DNA from: an uncultured Helicobacter sp.
GTDB taxonomy: Bacteria; Campylobacterota; Campylobacteria; Campylobacterales; Helicobacteraceae
Assembly: GCF_910577135.1 (NCBI RefSeq)
Contig: NZ_CAJTLL010000024.1
Location: 1-22,184, forward strand
Reading direction: 5' to 3'
DNA length: 22,184 nucleotides
The notes under the pieces were generated by a model. It was not told the origin of the DNA and ran no database searches. It saw only the letters and a list, made by a program, of their open reading frames with translations. The position numbers and the translations under genes were made by a program. This document shows positions 1 to 7,447 of this stretch, piece after piece. Position 1 is the first letter of the stretch; the number at the start of each line of letters is the position of its first letter.

Positions 1-1
1 T

Positions 2-73
2 GCTCAAATCAGTGAGAGAGTAGATAGTGTAGCTAGAGATATACTTGATGATGTGAATAAGAAGAAGTTTTAG
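2..73 (+). CDS. C-terminal tail of a probable methyl-accepting chemotaxis protein (partial)
   Basis: Only the last 23 codons are inside the window, in frame 2, ending at TAG 71-73. The tail begins AQISERVDSVARDIL and ends DDVNKKKF. It is amphipathic and helical, with the spacing expected for the last turn of the long coiled-coil signalling domain of Helicobacter and Campylobacter chemoreceptors, which often end in a short lysine-rich tail of this kind. A strong hairpin follows 28 bases after the stop, so this is a real gene end. The identification rests on a short stretch. Another coiled-coil protein is possible. Confidence 0.5.
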   Translation, partial: AQISERVDSVARDILDDVNKKKF

Positions 74-101
74 GGGGTATGTTGAATTAGAGAGATATTG
101 C

Positions 102-136
102 ATTTAAGAATCTTTAAGGTGAGATTCTTAAATTTT
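102..136 (+). terminator. Rho-independent terminator after the chemoreceptor-like gene
   Basis: A perfect 12-bp inverted repeat: ATTTAAGAATCT at 102-113, an 8-nt loop, then AGATTCTTAAAT at 122-133, followed by further T residues to 136. It lies 28 bases after the TAG at 71-73. The two arms contain the complementary 7-mers AGAATCT and AGATTCT that are frequent throughout the window. Confidence 0.75.
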
Positions 137-274
137 ATCACAAATGCCTCGTCTCTATCCTCCTAACGACGATCCCCCTTTATCTTTACAAACCAAGTCA
201 TTATTAGGAGAGACTCTTTATTGTTACAAAATCTAAATATAACCTCAACTTTTTGCTTTTAAGTAAAAAACGAG
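137..274. other. Intergenic stretch, possibly the decayed 5' part of the outer-membrane-protein pseudogene
   Basis: Nothing convincing is coded here. A 30-codon frame runs 144-236 (starting MPRLYPPNDD) but has no ribosome binding site, and I do not recognise it. No signal peptide can be assembled in any plus-strand frame immediately upstream of 275. The stretch is either the eroded amino-terminal part of the downstream pseudogene or unrelated spacer. Confidence 0.4.
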
Positions 275-714
275 GCGAGTGCAGGCTATGGTGCTGCTAA
301 TATCAAAGACCAATATTTATCTCAAAAAATATAATCATTACATTGATTCTAAAGAAAAAGGTGTAGCCTTTGAAATCCTAGCTAGTTATAAGCGCTTTCT
401 CACTCCTCATTCCGATTTCGTTTATTTGTAAACTTTATCTATACCGATGCAAAGCATAAAAGTGCAGTAAGCGGGGAAAATGTAAATGCACATGTAATGA
501 GCTATGCTATCAATTTTGACGCACTCTATAACTTTATCGCAAGCAGTACAAACTTTGGTGTGTTTGTAGGAATAGGAGCTGGTGCAAGTGCTTATGGTTG
601 GTGGAAAGGCATTTGATGAGATTCCTAGCGATATACCAAATACAAGGATGGACAGGGAAACTTATGGTAGGATATACATATAATGTCAGTGCGCGCCATA
701 TTTATAGCCTCTAA
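275..714 (+). pseudogene. Degraded Helicobacter outer-membrane beta-barrel protein gene
   Basis: Four successive protein-like segments lie in shifting frames. ASAGYGAANIKDQY runs from 275 and stops at 332. Then follows YNHYIDSKEKGVAFEILASY and onward to a TAA at 429-431. Then comes FVNFIYTDAKHKSA through DALYNF, FGVFVGIGAGASAYGWW to TGA at 614-616. Last is KLMVGYTYNVSARHIYSL, ending at TAA 712-714. Alternating glycine and aromatic strands, the DALYNF and FGVFVGIGAGAS pattern and the closing barrel strand are typical of the small Helicobacter outer membrane protein family. Removing one A from the run at 324-329 and adding one T near 425 joins the first three segments, so the lesions look like homopolymer slips. 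The signal peptide is not found, and the piece between GWW and the last strand is too short, so it is also internally deleted. A sequencing error cannot explain all of this. Confidence 0.8.
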
Positions 715-718
715 GCAT

Positions 719-758
719 TATAATTCCCTTAAGATTCAAAAGTCTTAAGGGAATTATA
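719..758. terminator. Strong hairpin between convergent OMP pseudogene and terC
   Basis: A 16-bp perfect inverted repeat (719-734 and 743-758, core TTCCCTTAAGA / TCTTAAGGGAA) with an 8-nt loop sits between the two convergent coding units. It has no clear T tract on either side. It probably ends transcription from both directions or protects 3' ends. It starts 4 bases after the pseudogene stop and ends 17 bases before the terC stop, as expected for a shared bidirectional terminator. Confidence 0.65.
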
Positions 759-775
759 CACCTATATCCTCACTT

Positions 776-1507
776 TTATTTGCGTGATTTAATAAAGTAA
801 ATATTAAGAATCTCCACACCTAAAGAAAAAATAATAGCAAAATAAATATATCCTCTAGGTATATGAAAATGCGCACTATCAGCGATAAGCATTACCCCTA
901 CAAGAATGAGAAACGCTAGGGCTAAGGTTTTGATACTTGGATTAGATTCTATAAAATGTGAAACGCCTTTAGAGGCAAATAGCATAATTAATACGCTTAC
1001 AACAATGGCAATAATCATTACCGGGAGAATATCTACCATACCCACTGCTGTGATAATAGAATCTAGCGAGAATACAATATCAAGCACCATAATTTGTATA
1101 AGTACTAAGCCAAAGGCAGCATATTGTTTTGTGCTGTGGTGTTCTTCTTTTTGCGCAGTCATAGCGTGAATCTCCCCTGTGGCTTTATATACAAGGAATA
1201 ATCCACCCAAAAATAGCACGATGTCTCGTCCGCTCAGGGCAAAATCAGCGATATGAAAAAGCGGTGTGGTAAGCTTCATAATCCAAAAAAGACATACAAG
1301 CAGTACGATACGTGAAAGCATAGCCAAGCATAAGCCAATAATCCGCGCCTTATCGCGTTGAGATTCTGGCAGACGTGCGATAATGATAGCAAGAAAGATA
1401 AGGTTATCAATGCCTAAAATAATCTCTAAGAATACAAGTGTGCCTAGAGCTACCCACGCTTGTAAATCCCCAACCCAATACAAAACGCTATTAAATAAAA
1501 AATCCAT
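776..1507 (-). CDS. TerC family integral membrane protein
   Basis: This 243-residue polytopic membrane protein has about seven hydrophobic segments. It carries both acidic TerC signatures: EIILGIDN in the second segment (about residues 28-35) and DIVFSLDS in the middle. In this family the paired acidic motifs are thought to carry a metal ion, and relatives export manganese or contribute to tellurite resistance. The sequence does not settle the substrate. The start ATG (1505-1507) overlaps the TAA of corA in a TAATG junction, so the two are translationally coupled. Pairing with a divalent cation transporter fits a metal homeostasis unit. The cytoplasmic loop after the third segment (HAMTAQKEEHHST) is histidine-rich, which may be metal related (inference). 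Confidence 0.88.
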   Translation of the reverse strand: MDFLFNSVLYWVGDLQAWVALGTLVFLEIILGIDNLIFLAIIIARLPESQRDKARIIGLCLAMLSRIVLLVCLFWIMKLTTPLFHIADFALSGRDIVLFLGGLFLVYKATGEIHAMTAQKEEHHSTKQYAAFGLVLIQIMVLDIVFSLDSIITAVGMVDILPVMIIAIVVSVLIMLFASKGVSHFIESNPSIKTLALAFLILVGVMLIADSAHFHIPRGYIYFAIIFSLGVEILNIYFIKSRK

Positions 1508-2475
1508 TAAATCCAGCCTTTTTTCTTAAAATAAATAATAGGAAAAATGGTAGAGAGAATCATAATGACTAATACCACAGGGTAGGAGAAGTCCAAATGC
1601 AATTCAGGCATATTATCAAAGTTCATTCCATAAATCGTCCCTATAAGCGTAGGGGGCATCATTGCCACGGTTACCACTGTAAAAAGCTTGATGGTCTTAT
1701 TCTGCTCGATATTAATTTGGTTGGTAAGAATGGTTTGGATATTATCAAGGGCATACATATTTGCTGTGGTAAATTCTACAAGCGAATTTAAGTCTTTTAG
1801 CACAATACCCATATTGCGCTTTACTTCGGAATCTGCCTTATCACTCTTAAGTAATGCCGTGATAGCGCGCCGTTTATCAAAGAGAGAATCCCGCACACTC
1901 ATATTTAGCTCTTGCAAGGAGGAGAAGTCCTCTAGCATTTCATCATAATTAATTACAGAGGAGTTGAACACCCTTTTGCGCAAGGTACGTGTGTTTTTCG
2001 CCACGCTTTCAAGCAAATCAGCATCCTTCTCTACACGGATTTCAAAGATTTTGCCAAGTAAATCAAAGCCATCTTCAAAGACTTTAGGCGTGGCAAGGAC
2101 GATTTGCTGAATCTCATCAAAAACGCGAAATTCACTATAACGTAGAGTAAAAAGGATATTTTTGCAGAGTAAAAAGGTGATAGTTTCATTACGCAATTCA
2201 GCTTCTAAAGAGCGCACAAGGAAGTAGGTATTAATCGTAATACTTCCGCTATCTTCCCAATAACGAGCAGACTGTTCAATCTCCTCTCTCTCTTCTTTGG
2301 TGGGGACTTCAAGATTATAAGTATATGAAATATAATTCACTTCTTCGCTTGATGGCTGAAATAAGTCAATCCAGAGAATCTTATCGTGCTCTTGAAGGAT
2401 TTTAACTTTTTCATCGCTTAAATGTAGGCTTTCACGTACAATAAGCCCATTGCGCCTAATAAAAATATTAATCAT
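1507..2475 (-). CDS. corA: CorA family magnesium/divalent cation transporter
   Basis: CorA forms a pentameric inner-membrane channel that takes up Mg2+; in Helicobacter, Ni2+ and Co2+ are also reported substrates. The 322-residue protein has a long charged helical cytoplasmic domain and two C-terminal membrane helices. The first ends in the diagnostic YGMNF signature, followed by MPEL. The protein ends in a basic tail KKKGWI. The frame stays open upstream to 2649, but the chosen ATG at 2475 begins MINIFIRR and has GGAGG six bases before it. The extension would overlap the divergent pgsA start and has no CorA character. It is transcribed away from pgsA and ends within the terC start codon. Confidence 0.93.
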   Translation of the reverse strand: MINIFIRRNGLIVRESLHLSDEKVKILQEHDKILWIDLFQPSSEEVNYISYTYNLEVPTKEEREEIEQSARYWEDSGSITINTYFLVRSLEAELRNETITFLLCKNILFTLRYSEFRVFDEIQQIVLATPKVFEDGFDLLGKIFEIRVEKDADLLESVAKNTRTLRKRVFNSSVINYDEMLEDFSSLQELNMSVRDSLFDKRRAITALLKSDKADSEVKRNMGIVLKDLNSLVEFTTANMYALDNIQTILTNQINIEQNKTIKLFTVVTVAMMPPTLIGTIYGMNFDNMPELHLDFSYPVVLVIMILSTIFPIIYFKKKGWI

Positions 2476-2523
2476 TATATGCCTCCTTTGTTTAAAATTT
2501 GGAGATATGGCTATAAAGGCGTG

Positions 2524-2532
2524 ATTGTAGCA
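2524..2532 (-). promoter_or_regulatory. Candidate extended -10 promoter of corA-terC
   Basis: Read on the minus strand, TGC followed by TACAAT lies about 50 bases upstream of the corA ATG, which matches an extended -10 box. No good -35 is seen, which is common for Campylobacterota sigma70 promoters. The predicted leader is about 40 nt and carries the GGAGG site. Confidence 0.4.
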
Positions 2533-2640
2533 AAACTCGCCCAACCCTACGATAACTTTCGCCGCTTTTGCGCTTAAGTTAAAGAATCCGTTGTAAAATC
2601 TTAATCTCAATGAACGATTTAAGAGATTTAAAGGAACTAA

Positions 2641-3180
2641 GTGAAGCATCTCCCTAATATATTAAGCATATCGCGGATTTTTCTAGCTATTTTATTGCTT
2701 TTTGTTGCCTTGCATTATGATAGTATTTTGCCTGATTGTGTTCATAGAAGTTGGGTGAATTATCTCACTTGTTTGATTTTTTGTATTGCCTCTTTGACGG
2801 ATTTTTTTGATGGCTATATCGCACGCGAATATCATCTGCACTCGCGTTTTGGTGAGGTATTTGACCCATTGGCGGATAAAATGCTGATCTTATCCGCTTT
2901 TATTGCATTATTGATGTTGGATAGGGCTTCTCCGTGGGCGGTGTTTCTTATCCTCTCACGCGAGTTTTTTATCACAGGATTGCGTGTAATGGTGGCTGGA
3001 AGCGGAGCGAGTGTAGCAGCAAGTAATACTGGTAAATATAAGACAGGAGCACAAATTACTGCTATTGCATTTTTATTAGCCGATTTCTTTCCAGGCGGGG
3101 AAGTCCTTCTGTGGATTGCTGTCGCACTCACATTGTATTCTGGGGCAGACTATACACTTAAATATATGAAGAGTCTTTAA
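2641..3180 (+). CDS. pgsA: CDP-diacylglycerol-glycerol-3-phosphate 3-phosphatidyltransferase
   Basis: PgsA makes phosphatidylglycerol phosphate from CDP-diacylglycerol and glycerol 3-phosphate, the committed step to phosphatidylglycerol and cardiolipin in the inner membrane. The 179-residue protein has several membrane segments and the complete CDP-alcohol phosphotransferase signature: D57-G58-x2-A61-R62-x8-G71-x3-D75-x3-D79, with an extra D54 just before it. Translation starts at a GTG with AAGGAA four bases upstream. The stop is three bases from the rseP start. It is the first gene of a four-gene run and diverges from corA. Confidence 0.93.
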   Translation: MKHLPNILSISRIFLAILLLFVALHYDSILPDCVHRSWVNYLTCLIFCIASLTDFFDGYIAREYHLHSRFGEVFDPLADKMLILSAFIALLMLDRASPWAVFLILSREFFITGLRVMVAGSGASVAASNTGKYKTGAQITAIAFLLADFFPGGEVLLWIAVALTLYSGADYTLKYMKSL

Positions 3181-3183
3181 TTT

Positions 3184-4251
3184 ATGAGTATTTTTATCGC
3201 ACTTTTGATTCTATCTTTCTTAGTTTTTTTCCACGAGTTAGGGCATTTTATTGTGGCAAGGCTTTGTGGGGTGAGTGTAGAAGTCTTTAGTATTGGTTTT
3301 GGTAAAAAAATAGCAAGTGTGTATATAGGACACACACAATACGCCCTCTCTCTTATCCCGCTTGGTGGCTATGTGAAGCTTAAAGGGCAAGATGACACAA
3401 ATCCAAAAACACAAAACAATGAGCCAGATTCATATCTGGCAAAGTCCCCCTATCAACGTATAGCGATTTTACTCGCTGGACCTTTGTTTAATCTGCTTTT
3501 GGCATTTATGCTCTATGTGGCTGTGGGTATGGGGGGCAAGATAAGTTTGCTACCTATCGTGGGTGAAGTGAGAGCAGACTTCCCCGCGCAAAAAGCTGGG
3601 ATACAAGCAGGAGATAGAATCTTAAGCATTAATGGTAAAGGGATAAAGACGTGGGAAGAGTTGGATTCTATGATTATCCACACAGATGGTGAGCTACACA
3701 TACAGATCGAACGCAAAAATACAAATGATGTAGTCTATCTTTTTGAAACTACCCTTACTCCTATACAGCAGGGGAGTAAAAATATTTTTGGTGAGCCTAT
3801 TATGCGTAATATGATAGGTATTGCAAGCAGTGGTGTTACGGGTGAGGTCAAATATAATGCTTTAGAAAGTCTAAGCTATGGTATAGATGAGACGTTTAAG
3901 GCTAGCACACTCATCGCGCAGAGTATTGTAAAGCTTATAAGCGGTGTAGTGCCTAGCAGTGAGGTTGGCGGCGTGGTGAGCATTGTATCTGTGATAGGCT
4001 CAGCTTCTAATAACGGCTGGGTTACATTATTTTGGCTTACTGCACTTATATCTGTAAATCTTGGGATTTTGAATCTCCTGCCTATCCCTGCACTTGATGG
4101 AGGGCATATTATGTTTAATTGTTATGAGATGATTATGCACACCCCTCCGAATGAAAATGTGATGTATTATCTTACACTTTGTGGCTGGGCGATACTCTTG
4201 GCATTAATGTTATTAGGATTGTATAATGATATATTGCGTTTGTCATTTTAG
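3184..4251 (+). CDS. rseP: RseP-type site-2 intramembrane zinc metalloprotease (M50)
   Basis: This intramembrane protease cuts transmembrane segments of anti-sigma factors and leftover signal peptides. The first membrane helix carries the zinc site H17-E18-x2-H21 (FFHELGHF). A PDZ domain follows (about residues 120-190, including PAQKAGIQAGDRILSING). The C-terminal membrane part carries NLLPIPALDGG (297-307), which supplies the third zinc ligand, an aspartate. The 355-residue protein has one recognisable PDZ domain, whereas E. coli RseP has two, as is usual in Campylobacterota. It follows pgsA by three bases and is co-transcribed with yggS. No RseA-like anti-sigma factor is seen nearby, so the substrate is unknown. 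Confidence 0.92.
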   Translation: MSIFIALLILSFLVFFHELGHFIVARLCGVSVEVFSIGFGKKIASVYIGHTQYALSLIPLGGYVKLKGQDDTNPKTQNNEPDSYLAKSPYQRIAILLAGPLFNLLLAFMLYVAVGMGGKISLLPIVGEVRADFPAQKAGIQAGDRILSINGKGIKTWEELDSMIIHTDGELHIQIERKNTNDVVYLFETTLTPIQQGSKNIFGEPIMRNMIGIASSGVTGEVKYNALESLSYGIDETFKASTLIAQSIVKLISGVVPSSEVGGVVSIVSVIGSASNNGWVTLFWLTALISVNLGILNLLPIPALDGGHIMFNCYEMIMHTPPNENVMYYLTLCGWAILLALMLLGLYNDILRLSF

Positions 4252-4260
4252 GGAGAGCAG

Positions 4261-4926
4261 ATGTTAGCATTAAATCTTGAGAGAATCTTGCGGCGGATTG
4301 AACGCGCACGTTTGGCATATAATGCACATCATATCGTATCGCTTGTGGCAGTGAGTAAATATCAAACACAAGCAGATATACGCGCACTCTATGAATGCGG
4401 ACAACGAGCCTTTGGAGAAAACAAAGTCCAAGATTTACGTGCTAAATGCGAGGAGTTAGAGGATTTGCCATTAGAGTGGCATTTTATTGGTTCCTTGCAG
4501 GAAAATAAAATCAATACTTTGCTTTCTTTGCAGCCCACGCTTTTGCATAGCCTAGATTCTCTTAAACTTGCTCAAGCATTGCAAAAGCGATTAGGAGAGC
4601 GAAAACTAAGAGCATTATTGCAAGTGAATGCGGCAAATGAAGCAAGTAAAAACGGCGTGAGCGCAGAAACTGCTAAGACAATTTATGAAGAAATCCTGAG
4701 CACTTGCCCTAGTATTATGCTAGAAGGCGTGATGTGTATTGGCGCACATAGTGAGAATAGGGCTGATATTGAAGCAAGTTTCAAGCGTACTCGTGATGTG
4801 TTTGATACCTTGCAAGATAAGGGTGCGAAAATACTTTCTATGGGAATGAGTGGGGATTTTGAAATGGCTATTGCGTATGGGGCGAATCTCGTGCGAATTG
4901 GCTCAAAATTATTTGAGAGGAAGTAA
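4261..4926 (+). CDS. yggS: YggS/PLPBP family pyridoxal phosphate homeostasis protein
   Basis: This cytoplasmic PLP-binding protein is related to the alanine racemase N-terminal barrel but has no known enzyme activity. In other bacteria it helps keep free pyridoxal phosphate and amino-acid pools in balance. The PLP lysine is K33 in VAVSKYQ. Other family landmarks are FGENKVQDL, WHFIGSLQENK, a MSMGMSGDFEMAI-like segment (here SMGMSGDFEMAIA) and the closing VRIGSKLFERK. Its 221 residues are the usual length. GGGAGAG lies just upstream of the ATG. It sits between rseP and a cytochrome gene with short gaps. Confidence 0.93.
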   Translation: MLALNLERILRRIERARLAYNAHHIVSLVAVSKYQTQADIRALYECGQRAFGENKVQDLRAKCEELEDLPLEWHFIGSLQENKINTLLSLQPTLLHSLDSLKLAQALQKRLGERKLRALLQVNAANEASKNGVSAETAKTIYEEILSTCPSIMLEGVMCIGAHSENRADIEASFKRTRDVFDTLQDKGAKILSMGMSGDFEMAIAYGANLVRIGSKLFERK

Positions 4927-4927
4927 G

Positions 4928-5317
4928 ATGAAAATATTATGGCTTATGGGTATATGTGCTTGCTTGGTATTTGCAGAAGGGAGACTTACGTGCATTATGC
5001 AAGATATGGAGTATGCAATGAGTCTCATTGAAAAGGGCATTTTGTATAGTAATCAGGTATGGCTTGATGAAGGTTTGCAAAAATTTAAAATCCTTAATAA
5101 AGAATTAAGACAAGTTGATCCTAATACATATCTTGACGCATCGCAAAGACGCGATACCAATGTAGTGAGTGGAATCATTAATCGGCAAGTTGAAAACATA
5201 GAAGTATTAGAGAAGTTTTTTAAGAATAATGAGATTGCAAAGGGCGCTGCCGTATATGGAAGAATTCTCGCTGGGTGCGTTAGTTGTCATAATCTCATAC
5301 GCACAACTCCTCTATAG
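4928..5317 (+). CDS. Small periplasmic c-type cytochrome, cytochrome c'-like
   Basis: The 129-residue product has an N-terminal signal peptide (about residues 1-16, ending LVFA before EGRL), then helical sequence, and a single haem c site C117-V-S-C120-H121 close to the C-terminus. A lone CxxCH in the last helix of a four-helix protein is the arrangement of cytochrome c', which suggests that class rather than an ordinary cytochrome c with an N-terminal site. An open frame runs further upstream inside yggS, but the ATG at 4928, one base after the yggS stop and behind AGAGGAAG, gives the signal peptide. Possible roles are electron transfer or binding of small gases such as NO. The subclass is an inference. 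Confidence 0.75.
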   Translation: MKILWLMGICACLVFAEGRLTCIMQDMEYAMSLIEKGILYSNQVWLDEGLQKFKILNKELRQVDPNTYLDASQRRDTNVVSGIINRQVENIEVLEKFFKNNEIAKGAAVYGRILAGCVSCHNLIRTTPL

Positions 5318-5455
5318 AATCTATCGTTTTTATCCTTTAAGATGTGATGCTTGCAGGATTATCCCTTGATGTGTCGCAATGGCGTAGCAATATAGCCCAT
5401 TTGTTTAGAGTAGCAATATATAATTCCCAATTACTTTATGATTATGGGGGAGATG
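5318..5455 (+). promoter_or_regulatory. hisD upstream region with candidate -10 box
   Basis: This gap separates the two plus-strand gene runs. A perfect TATAAT lies at 5419-5424, without a convincing -35, preceded by T-rich sequence. Transcription from it would start near 5431, leaving a leader of about 25 nt before the ATG at 5456. No clear terminator for the preceding cytochrome gene is seen, so read-through into hisD is possible. Confidence 0.4.
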
Positions 5456-6766
5456 ATGAAAATCCTTGATGTGCGCTCAAAAGACTTTGAAACTAGCTTC
5501 AAAGCACTTCTAGCACGTGGCAAAATGGATATAAAAGAGGTATCCTCTGTCGTAGAATCCTTACTTGATGAGATAAAACAAAATGGCTTAGAGGCTATAA
5601 AAGCACATATTGCGCGGTTTGATAAATGGGAAGCCCATACTTTGCAAGATATAGCCATCACGCCACAAGAGTGCCTTAAGGCTTATAATGAGCTATCTGC
5701 TGAGCTAAAATCCGCCATCCACCTTGCCTATGATAGAATTTACGCCTTTCATCAAAAGCAAAAAACACAAAGTTGGATTGATTGTGAAGATAATGGCAGT
5801 ATACTCGGTGTGAAGGTTACCCCCATAGAGCGAGCTGGGCTGTATATACCCGGTGGTAAGGCAGCTTACCCAAGCTCACTTTTGATGAATGCCATTCCAG
5901 CCATTGTCGCAGGGGTGAAAGAAATTGTGGTATGCTCCCCCACACCGCACAATAGCCCTAATCCCCTTTTGCTCGCCGCTTTGCATTTATGTGGCATTAC
6001 TGAAATCTACAAAGTAGGCGGGGCGAGTGCCATAGGGTTTATGGCGTATGGTTGTAAGGAGATTCCAAAGGTTGATGTGATTAGCGGTCCGGGCAATATT
6101 TTTGTCGCTTGTGCGAAAAAGCTGGTGTTCGGGGAGGTCAATATCGATATGATAGCCGGTCCTAGCGAGATTGCCATTATCGCTGATAAGGGCGCAAATC
6201 CCACCTATGTTGCCTATGATTTGCTCTCACAAGCTGAACACGATGAAATGGCAAGTGCCATTCTTGTGAGTGATGATATGCGACTTATCGAATCTGTGCG
6301 CTCGCATATTCAGGCATTTTTGCCCACAATGCCTAGAAATGCCATCGCGCAAAAAAGTATAGAAAATCGCGCCGTGATGATACACACACGCAATTTACAA
6401 GAGAGTATAGATATAGTTAATACTCTTGCACCTGAGCATTTGGAGATACTTACTGCTGCACCATTTGAGGCGCTTCCGTATATCAAACACGCCGGAGCTA
6501 TATTCTTGGGAGAATATGCAAGTGAGCCTATCGGGGATTATCTCGCTGGTCCTAATCATACCTTGCCTACTGGCGGCAGCGCGCGATTTTTTTCACCCCT
6601 TAGTGTAGAAAATTTTGTCAAAAAAAGCTCTATTATTGCCTTTTCTGCCAAGGCACTTAAAGAAATGGGTGAATCTTGTGCGCGATTAGCCCAATGTGAA
6701 TCTCTTGACACACACGCACAAGCAGTTTTAGCACGATTAGATTCTATAAAATCACAAAAGGAGTAG
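5456..6766 (+). CDS. hisD: Histidinol dehydrogenase
   Basis: HisD carries out the last two steps of histidine synthesis, oxidising L-histidinol to L-histidine with two NAD+ and a zinc ion. The 436-residue product has the main family blocks: GLYIPGGKAAYPSS, GPGNIFVACAKKLVFG with DMIAGPSEI, SQAEHDE with zinc ligands, the catalytic pair E327-H328 in LAPEHLEI, and the C-terminal GDYLAGPNHTLPTGG. In-frame ATGs also occur at 5438, 5444 and 5453. I chose 5456 because the GGGGGAG tract lies just upstream and because a TATAAT at 5419 would start transcription too close to 5438. No other his gene is in the window. It heads the run leading to hemC, two bases before the next gene. Confidence 0.93.
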   Translation: MKILDVRSKDFETSFKALLARGKMDIKEVSSVVESLLDEIKQNGLEAIKAHIARFDKWEAHTLQDIAITPQECLKAYNELSAELKSAIHLAYDRIYAFHQKQKTQSWIDCEDNGSILGVKVTPIERAGLYIPGGKAAYPSSLLMNAIPAIVAGVKEIVVCSPTPHNSPNPLLLAALHLCGITEIYKVGGASAIGFMAYGCKEIPKVDVISGPGNIFVACAKKLVFGEVNIDMIAGPSEIAIIADKGANPTYVAYDLLSQAEHDEMASAILVSDDMRLIESVRSHIQAFLPTMPRNAIAQKSIENRAVMIHTRNLQESIDIVNTLAPEHLEILTAAPFEALPYIKHAGAIFLGEYASEPIGDYLAGPNHTLPTGGSARFFSPLSVENFVKKSSIIAFSAKALKEMGESCARLAQCESLDTHAQAVLARLDSIKSQKE

Positions 6767-6768
6767 GA

Positions 6769-7032
6769 ATGGACGCATTTTTTGAAGGTACACCTTTGCA
6801 AAAATGGCAGGAGATTATACATAATGCATCGCCTACGCTTGTTAGCTTAGAGTTAGAATCTTTGCTAGAGCGGATTGCTATTTATGAAATGCTTTTGCAT
6901 AAGCAGGGCATTGATGCACAGCTCGCCCTCGAGCAATCTCGCTTTGATGAAAGTATTCTTGTAGAATTAGAAGAGATGAAAAATAATCTTGCTATAGATT
7001 CTATGGCAAAAATATTGAGCAATCATGAATAA
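6769..7032 (+). CDS. DUF2018 family protein (HP0242-like)
   Basis: This is an 87-residue, highly helical, acidic cytoplasmic protein. Its start (FFEGTPLQKWQEIIHNAS) and end (SMAKILSNHE) match what I recall of H. pylori HP0242, whose crystal structure is an unusually intertwined, knot-like homodimer. Function is unknown in all species. The gene begins two bases after hisD behind GGAGTAGGA and overlaps the next gene by eight bases. The order DUF2018 - HP0241-like - prenyl synthase - hemA - proS - hemC corresponds to HP0242-HP0237, which supports the assignment independently of sequence similarity. Confidence 0.85.
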   Translation: MDAFFEGTPLQKWQEIIHNASPTLVSLELESLLERIAIYEMLLHKQGIDAQLALEQSRFDESILVELEEMKNNLAIDSMAKILSNHE

Positions 7033-7447
7033 AATCATTTTGATTTTTTTGTTTTTGATATGTTTTGAATCTATGCACGCAGCTTCTCCTGTGTGGCTTT
7101 GGAAAAAGAGTCTTTCTCTTGAAAAAGAGCAAGTTTATACAGCACATTTTAAGGTCGGTGGGGTGCAAAAAGAGTTGAGATTCCGCTGGACGTTGTTCAA
7201 AAACTATGGTTTAGTACTCCATCTTAATTATGATAAATTTAATCACCAAATAGTGCTTTACACAGATTATCAACGCAATGCTTATAAAATCCCGCTTGGT
7301 ATGGAGGATAGAGCCTATAAAGATAAGCCACATTTGGTGATGTATTTTAAATCTTTTAGCGATGAAAAGGCGCATTTGAATCTGTATATAGAAGGGCAGG
7401 GGGTGGCTGTGCTTGATGATTCTCTATCGCAAACAGAGGGAGCATAA
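7025..7447 (+). CDS. Secreted or periplasmic conserved protein (HP0241-like position)
   Basis: This 140-residue protein has a clear signal peptide (hydrophobic residues 4-14, likely cleavage near HAA at 18-20), then a beta-rich body with aromatic and charged residues and no cysteines after the signal. I recognise no catalytic motif. It starts inside the 3' end of the DUF2018 gene (8-bp overlap) and ends directly against the ATG of the prenyl synthase, so its expression is tied to both. Position corresponds to H. pylori HP0241. A periplasmic role is inferred only from the signal peptide. Confidence 0.75.
   Translation: MNKIILIFLFLICFESMHAASPVWLWKKSLSLEKEQVYTAHFKVGGVQKELRFRWTLFKNYGLVLHLNYDKFNHQIVLYTDYQRNAYKIPLGMEDRAYKDKPHLVMYFKSFSDEKAHLNLYIEGQGVAVLDDSLSQTEGA

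Noticed and set aside
144..236. 30-codon frame beginning MPRLYPPNDD
   Set aside because: Good-looking composition but no ribosome binding site, very short, and next to a decayed gene. Kept only as a note under the intergenic entry.
2476..2649. 58-residue N-terminal extension of corA
   Set aside because: Would overlap the divergent pgsA start and has no CorA character; ATG 2475 has GGAGG at ideal spacing.
5347..5474. Short frame before hisD that might be a histidine leader peptide
   Set aside because: It contains a single histidine, has no ribosome binding site and no attenuator-like paired hairpins, and it runs into hisD.
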